A DNA stretch of 15,652 nt, taken from positions 1-15,652 of the forward strand of contig CAMDSS010000016.1 of NCBI GenBank assembly GCA_945907085.1, read 5' to 3'. A program made the position numbers and the translations under genes. This document shows positions 6,349 through 15,652 of this stretch, one piece after another; positions within the stretch are counted from its first letter, which is position 1, and the number at the start of each line of letters is the position of its first letter. This DNA comes from Cyanobium sp. NIES-981. Its GTDB lineage: Bacteria > Cyanobacteriota > Cyanobacteriia > PCC-6307 > Cyanobiaceae. Below the pieces are notes generated by a model. The model saw only the letters and a list, made by a program, of their open reading frames with translations. It was not told the origin of the DNA and ran no database searches.

Positions 6349-7749
6349 ATGCGTAGCGCCTGGATTGAGAAGCGCCGTGGAGCCCCTGGCTTCTCGGGTA
6401 ACTATTCCCAAATGCACTACGCCCGCCAGGGTGTGGTGACCGAAGAAATGGCCTTTGTGGCCAAGCGGGAAAACCTGCCCGAATCGCTGGTGATGGAGGA
6501 GGTGGCCCGGGGCCGCATGATCATCCCGGCCAACATCAACCATACCGGCCTGGAGCCCATGGCGATTGGCATCGCCAGCCGTTGCAAGGTGAACGCCAAC
6601 ATCGGGGCTTCCCCCAACGCCTCCGATCTCGATGAGGAGGTGGCCAAGCTGCGCCTGGCGGTGAAATACGGCGCCGATACGGTGATGGACCTCTCCACCG
6701 GCGGCGTCAACCTCGATGAGGTGCGTACGGCGATCATCAAAGCTTCGCCGGTGCCCATCGGCACGGTGCCCGTGTATCAGGCCCTCGAGAGCGTGCACGG
6801 TTCGATCGAGAAGCTCGACGCCGAAGACTTCCTGCACATCATTGAGAAGCACTGCCAGCAGGGAGTTGATTACCAAACGATCCACGCCGGTCTGCTGATT
6901 GAGCACCTGCCCCTGGTGAAGGGCCGCCTCACCGGCATCGTGAGCCGCGGCGGCGGCATCCTGGCCCAGTGGATGCTCTATCACCACAAGCAGAACCCCC
7001 TGTTTACCCATTTCGACGACATCTGCGAGATCTTCAAGCGCTACGACTGCACCTTCTCCCTCGGTGATTCCCTGCGTCCGGGTTGCCAGCACGACGCCTC
7101 CGACGCCGCCCAGCTGGCGGAGCTCAAAACCCTGGGTGAGCTCACCCGCCGCGCCTGGAAGCACGACATCCAGGTGATGGTGGAGGGTCCTGGCCACGTG
7201 CCGATGGATCAGATTGAGTTCAACGTCAAAAAGCAGATGGAGGAGTGCAGTGAGGCGCCCTTTTATGTGCTTGGCCCCTTGGTCACCGACATCGCCCCGG
7301 GCTACGACCACATCACCAGTGCCATTGGTGCTGCGATGGCCGGCTGGTACGGCACAGCGATGCTTTGCTACGTGACCCCCAAAGAGCACCTGGGCCTGCC
7401 CAACGCCGAGGATGTGCGAGAGGGCCTGATCGCCTACAAGATCGCCGCCCACGCCGCCGACATTGCCCGCCACCGCCCGGGAGCGCGCGATCGCGACGAC
7501 GAACTCAGCCGCGCCCGCTACGCGTTTGATTGGAACAAACAGTTCGAGCTGTCTCTCGATCCTGAGCGGGCGAAGGAGTATCACGATGAAACCCTGCCGG
7601 CTGATATCTACAAGCAGGCCGAGTTCTGCTCCATGTGCGGACCCAAGCACTGCCCGATGCAAACCAAAATCACCGATGAGGATTTGGCAGGGCTAGAGAA
7701 GGTGCTGGAAGAGCAGCAGCAGGCGAAGGGAGAGGTTGCGGCGGTCTGA
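6349..7749 (+). CDS. thiC: Phosphomethylpyrimidine synthase ThiC
   Basis: ThiC is a radical-SAM enzyme that rearranges aminoimidazole ribotide into HMP phosphate, the pyrimidine half of thiamine. The protein is 466 aa, the usual length for cyanobacteria, and begins MRSAWIEKRRG, then QMHYARQGVVTEEM. Recognisable blocks are IPANINHTGLEPMAIG, NANIGASPN, VKYGADTVMDLSTGG, TVPVYQAL, GIVSRGGGILAQWM, LGDSLRPGCQHDA, MVEGPGHVPMDQIE, VTDIAPGYDHI and TPKEHLGLPN. The C-terminal Cys motif CSMCGPKHC (C-x2-C-x4-C) that holds the [4Fe-4S] cluster is intact. The start at 6349 matches the family N-terminus as I recall it; no Shine-Dalgarno is visible. A TPP riboswitch precedes it. The gene appears complete. Confidence 0.98.
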   Translation: MRSAWIEKRRGAPGFSGNYSQMHYARQGVVTEEMAFVAKRENLPESLVMEEVARGRMIIPANINHTGLEPMAIGIASRCKVNANIGASPNASDLDEEVAKLRLAVKYGADTVMDLSTGGVNLDEVRTAIIKASPVPIGTVPVYQALESVHGSIEKLDAEDFLHIIEKHCQQGVDYQTIHAGLLIEHLPLVKGRLTGIVSRGGGILAQWMLYHHKQNPLFTHFDDICEIFKRYDCTFSLGDSLRPGCQHDASDAAQLAELKTLGELTRRAWKHDIQVMVEGPGHVPMDQIEFNVKKQMEECSEAPFYVLGPLVTDIAPGYDHITSAIGAAMAGWYGTAMLCYVTPKEHLGLPNAEDVREGLIAYKIAAHAADIARHRPGARDRDDELSRARYAFDWNKQFELSLDPERAKEYHDETLPADIYKQAEFCSMCGPKHCPMQTKITDEDLAGLEKVLEEQQQAKGEVAAV

Positions 7750-7756
7750 TCAACTG

Positions 7757-7787
7757 TTCCCTGGCATAGGCAAGCCTTTCCAGGGAA
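7757..7787 (+). terminator. Hairpin downstream of thiC, possible terminator
   Basis: TTCCCTGG (7757-7764) pairs perfectly with CCAGGGAA (7780-7787). Inside, AGG-CAAG-CCT can add three more pairs after a small internal loop. It starts 8 bases after the thiC stop. The downstream bases GCCTTTCC are a poor T-tract, so it may be a weak terminator or an RNA-end-protecting hairpin rather than a full one. Confidence 0.4.
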
Positions 7788-7800
7788 GCCTTTCCAGGGA
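7773..7800. repeat. Perfect 14-bp tandem repeat, two copies
   Basis: AGCCTTTCCAGGGA occurs at 7773-7786 and again directly at 7787-7800. Each copy ends with the right arm of the hairpin, so TCCCTGG at 7758-7764 can pair with either copy. It lies between the thiC stop and mazE. Confidence 0.85.
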
Positions 7801-7808
7801 GGCACCGT

Positions 7809-7831
7809 GTAACTACGCTGTAAGTACGTAG
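7809..7831. promoter_or_regulatory. Candidate MazE/MazEF operator
   Basis: GTAACTACG (7809-7817) and GTAAGTACG (7820-7828) form a near-perfect 9-bp direct repeat with an 11-base period, about one helical turn. CTACG (7813-7817) and CGTAG (7827-7831) also form an inverted repeat. The element ends 12 bases before the mazE ATG. Antitoxins of the AbrB/MazE fold usually repress their own promoter, so an operator is expected here. The assignment is inference. Confidence 0.4.
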
Positions 7832-7843
7832 GCGTTGGTGGCT

Positions 7844-8083
7844 ATGCGCTCGAAGCTGGTCCGGATTGGCAATTCTCGGGGGGTCCGCCTCAGCAAGCCT
7901 CTGCTTGAGGAAGCTGGACTGGTGGATGATGTCGAGATCGATGTGCAGCCGGGCGTGTTGACGATTCGGCCTGTGGCCGCTCCCCGAGCTGGCTGGGCAG
8001 ATGCGGCTGCATCTGCTCCTGCCCATGGCCTATTGGATCCTCCGACGCCAACCCAATTTGACGACGAGGATTGGTCCTGGTGA
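7844..8083 (+). CDS. mazE: MazE-type antitoxin (AbrB/SpoVT fold)
   Basis: The product is 79 aa. The N-terminal half has the swapped-hairpin AbrB/MazE pattern: MRSKLVRIGNSRGVRLSKPLL, then a short helix and the second strand pair VEIDVQPGVLTIRP. Residues from about 47 on are Ala/Pro-rich and end in the acidic aromatic tail FDDEDWSW, the kind of flexible tail that wraps MazF and blocks its active site. MazE neutralises the toxin and normally represses the operon. Start: ATG at 7844 gives the usual N-terminus; GTG at 7838 would add Met-Ala and cannot be excluded. GC is about 62% by hand count of two lines. Its TGA overlaps the mazF GTG. Confidence 0.88.
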   Translation: MRSKLVRIGNSRGVRLSKPLLEEAGLVDDVEIDVQPGVLTIRPVAAPRAGWADAAASAPAHGLLDPPTPTQFDDEDWSW

Positions 8084-8412
8084 GCCCCGGTGCTGTTTCG
8101 CGGGGTGATGTTTTTCTCGTCGCCCTGAATCCCACCAAGGGTCAGGAGATCAGAAAAACCCGCCCTTGCGTGATTGTTTCGCCAGATGAGTTAAACGCCT
8201 CCATGGGCACATTCATCGTGGCTCCGCTGACATCAGGCGGATTTAGCTATCCATTTCGCGTCCCGTGCACCTTTGATGGCAAGCATGGTCATGTCGTGCC
8301 CGACCAACTTCGAACTGTTGATCGCGAGAGACTGGTCAAGCGCCTCGGAGTCCTCCCGTTCGACACCATGTCACAGCTGTTGGATGTCCTCCGGGCCATG
8401 TTCGCCCCATAA
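8080..8412 (+). CDS. mazF: MazF/PemK-type mRNA endoribonuclease toxin
   Basis: The product is 110 aa, full length for MazF. It carries RGDVFLVALNPTKGQEIRKTRPCVI-type opening blocks, then PLTS and HVVPDQLRTVDRERL. Arg28 (in RPCVIVSP) and Thr51 (in PLTS) are 23 residues apart, the same spacing as catalytic Arg25/Thr48 of Bacillus MazF, so the active site looks intact. MazF toxins cut single-stranded RNA at short motifs; the target here is unknown. The GTG at 8080 overlaps the mazE stop (GTGA), with GAGG at 8066-8069. Positions 8101-8340 hand-count at about 54% GC, against about 67-70% in sampled lines of thiC and tkt, suggesting later acquisition. Confidence 0.92.
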   Translation: MSPGAVSRGDVFLVALNPTKGQEIRKTRPCVIVSPDELNASMGTFIVAPLTSGGFSYPFRVPCTFDGKHGHVVPDQLRTVDRERLVKRLGVLPFDTMSQLLDVLRAMFAP

Positions 8413-8437
8413 AAAAGCCCCACCTTCTGGTGGGGCT
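8411..8437 (-). terminator. Intrinsic terminator of tkt
   Basis: AGCCCCACC (8416-8424) pairs perfectly with GGTGGGGCT (8429-8437) around a TTCT loop. Read on the minus strand, the stem is followed by TTTTTT (8416-8411), a classic intrinsic terminator 17 bases past the tkt stop. On the plus strand mazF ends at its left foot, so the hairpin may also protect or stop mazF RNA, but no T-run follows in that direction. Confidence 0.9.
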
Positions 8438-8453
8438 AGATCGTGCTGAAACT

Positions 8454-10460
<2,007 letters not shown>

Positions 10461-10528
10461 GGCGGGACGGGGAGAGGGGGAAAAGGATTGGGCGTGGACA
10501 GGGAGCGAGACGTTCCCAGGGGGCTTGG

Positions 10529-11779
10529 TTATCCGCCCATGCGGCGGAAGGCCAGGCAGACGTTGTGGCCGCCAAATCCAAAGGAGTTGGAGAGCACCAC
10601 GTTCAGTTTGTGTTCCCGGGCCTGGTTAGGAACGACATCCAGATCACACGCCGGATCGGGATTCTGATAATTGATCGTAGGCGGCACCAGGCTGTGCTCC
10701 ATGGCGAGAACGGCTGCCACCGCTTCGATGCCACCGCTGCCGCCCAGGAGGTGGCCGGTCATCGATTTGGTGGAGCTCACCGGGATTTGGTAGGCCCGCT
10801 CCCCGAGGGAACTCTTGATGGCGGAGGTCTCGTTGCTGTCGTTGGCCTGGGTGCTGGTGCCGTGGGCGTTGACGTAGTCAACGTCACTGGGATTGAGCTC
10901 GGCGTCTTTGAGGGCCAGATGCATGGCTTCGGCGCCGCCCACTCCCCCGGGGGATGGGGACGTGATGTGGTGGGCATCGCAGGTCATGCCGTAGCCCACC
11001 ACCTCGGCCAGGATTTGGGCTCCGCGGGCTTGGGCGTGCTCCAGGCTTTCGAGCACTAGCACCCCGGCGCCTTCGCCGATCACAAAGCCGTTGCGCTCGA
11101 GATCGAAGGGCCGGCTGGCGGTGGTGGGGTCGTCGTTGCGGAAGGAGAGGGCCTTGGCACTGGCAAAGCCAGCCACGCCGAGGGGGGTGATCGCCGATTC
11201 GGCGCCGCCGCAAACCATGGCGTCGGCCAAGCCCATTTGGATGAGCCGGTAAGCATCGCCAATGGCGTTGGAGCCAGCGGCGCAGGCGGTGGCCACGGCG
11301 CTGCTGGGCCCCTTGGCCCCGAGGGCGATCGCCGCTAGGCCCGTGGCCATGTTGGGGATCATCATCGGCACGCAAAACGGGCTCACCCGGTCGGGGCCCC
11401 GCTCACTCATCACCTGGGCCTGGGTCTCCATCATCAGCAGCCCGCCAACGCCGGAGCCAATGGCCGTACCGACCCGTTGTTGGTTGCTTTCGTCGATGGT
11501 GAGGCCCGCATGGGCCACGGCTTGCTTGGCCGCCACCACGCCGAATTGGCAGAAGCGATCCCAGCGCTTGGATTCCTTGGGTTCGAGGTAGCCAGCTGGG
11601 TTGAAGTTCTTGACTTCAGCGGCAAACCGGCAGGCGTGGCGCGAGGGGTCAAACAGGGTGATCCCAGCCACGCCATTGCGGCCCGTGCTCAACCCTTCCC
11701 AGTAACTGGAAACGTCGTTGCCGATCGGTGTGACGGCGCCGAGGCCAGTGACCACAACGCGTTTGAGACCCTGCACCAT
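10529..11779 (-). CDS. fabF: 3-oxoacyl-ACP synthase II (FabF)
   Basis: The product is 416 aa. FabF condenses malonyl-ACP with acyl-ACP during fatty-acid elongation and is needed for C16 to C18 extension. The Cys-His-His catalytic triad is visible: Cys166 in TACAAGSNAIG, His306 in NAHGTSTQAND, His343 in SMTGHLLGGSGG. The N-terminus KRVVVTGLGAVTPIGND and the C-terminal NSFGFGGHNVCLAFRR are typical. The ATG lies 8 bases after the acpP stop, in the same direction, so both are surely co-transcribed and FabF sits beside its protein substrate carrier. Those 8 bases, read on the coding strand, are GCCTTTCC directly before the ATG. Confidence 0.98.
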   Translation of the reverse strand: MVQGLKRVVVTGLGAVTPIGNDVSSYWEGLSTGRNGVAGITLFDPSRHACRFAAEVKNFNPAGYLEPKESKRWDRFCQFGVVAAKQAVAHAGLTIDESNQQRVGTAIGSGVGGLLMMETQAQVMSERGPDRVSPFCVPMMIPNMATGLAAIALGAKGPSSAVATACAAGSNAIGDAYRLIQMGLADAMVCGGAESAITPLGVAGFASAKALSFRNDDPTTASRPFDLERNGFVIGEGAGVLVLESLEHAQARGAQILAEVVGYGMTCDAHHITSPSPGGVGGAEAMHLALKDAELNPSDVDYVNAHGTSTQANDSNETSAIKSSLGERAYQIPVSSTKSMTGHLLGGSGGIEAVAAVLAMEHSLVPPTINYQNPDPACDLDVVPNQAREHKLNVVLSNSFGFGGHNVCLAFRRMGG

Positions 11780-11787
11780 GGAAAGGC

Positions 11788-12030
11788 TCAGGCCTGTTTG
11801 TCCTGGATGAACTTGACCGCGTCGCCAACGGTGGTGATGCCTTCGGCGGCTTCGTCGGGAATCTCGATGTCAAAGGCCTCTTCCAGGGCCATCACGAGTT
11901 CCACGGTGTCGAGGGAGTCGGCGCCGAGGTCGTTTTGGAAGTTCGATTCCGACTTCACTTCGCCCGCATCAACACTGAGTTGCTCGGCCACGATCGAGCG
12001 CACTTTCTCGAAAATCGCTTCCTGGGACAT
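11788..12030 (-). CDS. acpP: Acyl carrier protein
   Basis: The product is 80 aa, small and acidic. The phosphopantetheine attachment site is Ser39 in LGADSLDTVELVMALEE, followed by the DIEIPDEAAEGITTVGDAV block of helix III and IV. ACP carries growing acyl chains to FabF and other fatty-acid synthase enzymes. It is the first gene of acpP-fabF-tkt and diverges from psaC. The ATG at 12028-12030 gives the normal start MSQEAIFEKV. Confidence 0.98.
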   Translation of the reverse strand: MSQEAIFEKVRSIVAEQLSVDAGEVKSESNFQNDLGADSLDTVELVMALEEAFDIEIPDEAAEGITTVGDAVKFIQDKQA

Positions 12031-12180
12031 GGTCGCTTTGAAAGTCGCCGCACTCTACGGGTCACCCTGCTTCCATCCCCCGCGCGTATGAACAAGGGTG
12101 AAGGCCTGGCCCCCGGGGCGGATCTCTTGTGGGGGCCATGGGTACGTTGGGCGCCACGCCGTTTGTGCCCGGCCTTTTCC
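12031..12180. promoter_or_regulatory. Divergent acpP/psaC promoter region
   Basis: This 150-base spacer must hold the psaC promoter and that of acpP-fabF-tkt. I see no clear -35/-10 pair. TAGAGT on the minus strand (12053-12048) is a possible -10 for acpP. A GC-rich symmetric stretch GCCCCCGGGGC sits at 12109-12119. The last bases before psaC are the pyrimidine tract CCTTTTCC (12173-12180). Role follows from layout. Confidence 0.45.
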
Positions 12181-12426
12181 ATGTCCCACGCCGTCAAGAT
12201 CTACGACACCTGCATCGGCTGCACCCAGTGCGTGCGCGCTTGCCCCCTCGATGTGCTCGAGATGGTGCCCTGGGACGGCTGCAAGGCTGGCCAGATCGCT
12301 TCCTCCCCCCGCACGGAAGATTGCGTGGGCTGCAAGCGCTGCGAAACCGCCTGCCCCACCGACTTCCTCAGCATCCGCGTCTACCTCGGCGACGAGACCA
12401 GCCGCTCGATGGGTCTCTCCTATTGA
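12181..12426 (+). CDS. psaC: Photosystem I iron-sulfur protein PsaC
   Basis: PsaC is 81 aa, the exact length of the family. It binds the terminal [4Fe-4S] clusters FA and FB on the stromal/cytoplasmic side of photosystem I and passes electrons to ferredoxin or flavodoxin. Both ferredoxin motifs are intact: Cys11-14-17-21 (CIGCTQCVRACP) and Cys48-51-54-58 (CVGCKRCETACP). The ends MSHAVKIYDT and SRSMGLSY are nearly invariant in cyanobacteria. No Shine-Dalgarno is seen before the ATG. It is followed by an intrinsic terminator, as expected for a strongly expressed single gene. Confidence 0.99.
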   Translation: MSHAVKIYDTCIGCTQCVRACPLDVLEMVPWDGCKAGQIASSPRTEDCVGCKRCETACPTDFLSIRVYLGDETSRSMGLSY

Positions 12427-12486
12427 TTCCCAGGCTCCTTTAGGACCGCAAGCTGGGCAGAACGTCTTCCTGGCTCCCATAAGCTC

Positions 12487-12520
12487 AAGCCCGGCCCGGT
12501 GCCGGGCTTTTGTTTTGTTT
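12487..12520 (+). terminator. Intrinsic terminator of psaC, just upstream of glmS
   Basis: AAGCCCGGC (12487-12495) pairs perfectly with GCCGGGCTT (12501-12509) around a CCGGT loop. TTGTTTTGTTT follows (12510-12520). It lies 60 bases past the psaC stop, and the T-tract ends only 19 bases before the glmS ATG. Confidence 0.92.
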
Positions 12521-12539
12521 CGCTCCTGGTTTCGCCCCT

Positions 12540-14415
<1,876 letters not shown>

Positions 14416-14429
<14 letters not shown>

Positions 14430-15652
14430 CACTCGCTGCGGTTGCCCCACTGCGCCCATAGATGTCTTCGAAGCGCACGATGTCGTCTTCGCCCAGGTAG
14501 GGCCCGCTTTGTACCTCGATCAGCTGCACGGGAATTTGGCCGGGGTTGGTGAGCCGGTGCTTGCAGCCCAGGGGGATGTAGGTGCTCTGGTTTTCACCCA
14601 CCAGTTCCTGGCTGCCGTCTTTTTCGACGACGGCCGTGCCCTTCACCACGATCCAGTGCTCGGCGCGGTGGTGGTGCATTTGTAGGGAAAGGCTGGCGCC
14701 GGGCTTCACCTCGATTTTTTTCACCTGCCAGCGCTCGCCTTCGGTGACGCCGTCGTAATGGCCCCAGGGCCGGTAGATGCGGCGATGGGCCTTGCTTTCC
14801 CGGGCCCCTTCCCGCTCCAGCTGGCCCACAACTCCCTTGATGTCCTGGGCCCGGTCGCGGTGGGCGACCAGCACCACGTCATCGGTTTCGACCACCACCA
14901 GATCTTCCACGCCAAGCCCCACCACCAGCCGGTGTTCGCTGCGCAGATAGCAGTTGCGGGTGTTCTCGCTGATCACCCGGCCGCGCAGCACGTTGCCATT
15001 GGGATCGTGGTCGGCGGTTTCCCACAGGGCGCTCCAGCTGCCCACATCGCTCCAGCCCGCCTCCAGCGGTAAAACGGCCCCGAGCTGGGTGCGCTCCATC
15101 ACGGCCACGTCGAAGGCCACGTTGGGGCAGTTGGCAAAGGCTTCCTTGCCTAGGCGCAGGAATTCCAGATCGGCGGCTTCGTGTTCGAGGGCGGAGCGGC
15201 AGGCACTCAGCACCTCGGGGGCCAGCCGTTCGAGCTCGGCGAGCACTGCGCTGGCCTTGAACAGAAACATACCGCTGTTCCAGGTGAACCGGCCGCTGGC
15301 CAGGAAGGCTTCTGCGGTGGCGCGGTCGGGTTTTTCGACAAAGCGGGCAATCGGCACCGGGCCAGGGGCCCCCGCCAGAGGTTCGGCCGCCTCGATGTAG
15401 CCGTACCCCGTTTCCGGGGCATTGGGCACGATGCCAAAGGTCACCAGCTGGCCGGCTTCAGCGGCAGGGATGCCAGCGGCAATGGTGGCGCGAAAGGTGG
15501 CGGCATCCCGAATCACGTGGTCGGCGGCGAGCACCAGCAGCAGGGGATCGTCGCCCCGGGCGGTGGCTTGCAGGGCGGCCACGGCCACGGCGGGTGCGGT
15601 GTTGCGGCCCATGGGTTCCAGCAGGATGGCGGCGGGGTCAGCGCCGATCTGT
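14416..15652 (-). CDS. manC: Mannose-1-phosphate guanylyltransferase / mannose-6-phosphate isomerase (ManC/AlgA type), 5' partial
   Basis: About 411 C-terminal residues are present; the frame stays open to the right edge, so the N-terminal GTP-binding GGxGxRLWP motif is outside. The enzyme makes GDP-mannose from mannose-1-phosphate and GTP for surface polysaccharide, GDP-fucose or O-antigen. Visible nucleotidyltransferase blocks are PMGRNTAPAV, LAADHVI, ETGYGYI, FVEKPD, WNSGMFLF and GWSDVGSWSALW. The C-terminal cupin begins near RPWGHYDGV and holds QMHHHRAEHWIVV, the metal-site motif of the type II phosphomannose isomerase domain, so the bifunctional form is likely. The complementary 3' ends of this gene and glmS overlap by 14 bases. 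An internal ATG (15610-15612) sits inside the conserved PMGRNTAP block and cannot be the true start. Confidence 0.94.

Noticed and set aside
6202..7662. A 486-codon open frame on the minus strand opposite thiC
   Set aside because: Its translation is His/Gly/Val/Leu-rich without a recognisable domain and it lies fully opposite a certain gene. Long antisense frames are expected in GC-rich codon-biased DNA.
10501..10517. Imperfect hairpin GGGAGCG-AGA-CGTTCCC between fabF and tkt
   Set aside because: On the transcribed (minus) strand the stem has an A-C mismatch and no T-run follows closely. It is unlikely to end the fabF transcript before tkt.

Overview
The window comes from a high-GC unicellular cyanobacterium of the Synechococcus/Cyanobium (alpha-cyanobacterial) type. 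psaC encodes the photosystem I FA/FB iron-sulfur protein. SmpB, RuvB, ThiC, transketolase, FabF and ACP all read like picocyanobacterial versions. Sampled coding lines hand-count at about 67-70% GC, which suggests Cyanobium-like strains rather than low-GC Prochlorococcus. The organism assignment is an inference from protein sequence and composition; no search was run.

Layout. (1) Positions 1-1638 (+) hold the 3' part of a membrane-anchored protein-kinase-like gene, cut by the window edge. It converges on smpB (1662-2159, -). (2) From 2223 a tightly packed + strand run follows: ruvB, a secreted TPR protein, an M20 amidohydrolase, a small two-TM protein (DUF3188-like) and a HEAT-repeat protein. 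Junctions are overlaps or a 10-base gap. (3) A 190-base leader with a clear TPP (THI-box) riboswitch precedes thiC (6349-7749). (4) A mazEF toxin-antitoxin pair (7844-8412) lies between thiC and tkt; mazF is clearly poorer in GC than its flanks. It is preceded by a perfect tandem repeat, a hairpin and a possible operator. (5) acpP-fabF-tkt read leftward from about 12030 to 8454 and end in a strong intrinsic terminator. (6) psaC diverges from acpP and ends in its own terminator just upstream of glmS. glmS overlaps tail-to-tail with a manC/algA-type gene that leaves the window at the right edge (-).

Functionally this is mostly core metabolism: ribosome rescue (SmpB), Holliday-junction migration (RuvB), thiamine pyrimidine synthesis (ThiC), the Calvin cycle/pentose phosphate pathway (transketolase), fatty-acid elongation (ACP, FabF), photosystem I (PsaC), and precursors for cell wall and surface polysaccharide (GlmS, ManC). 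ThiC helps make TPP, the cofactor of transketolase, and TPP is the ligand of the riboswitch ahead of thiC. The clearly accessory element is mazEF. The less understood proteins are the kinase-like membrane protein and the TPR/DUF3188/HEAT products packed behind ruvB.

No stretch over 300 bases lacks a gene. The longest gaps are the thiC leader (6159-6348) and the acpP/psaC divergent spacer (12031-12180). I saw no rRNA, tRNA, insertion sequence, CRISPR array or prophage gene. I did not find a convincing new multi-gene system; the best leads are listed as findings.
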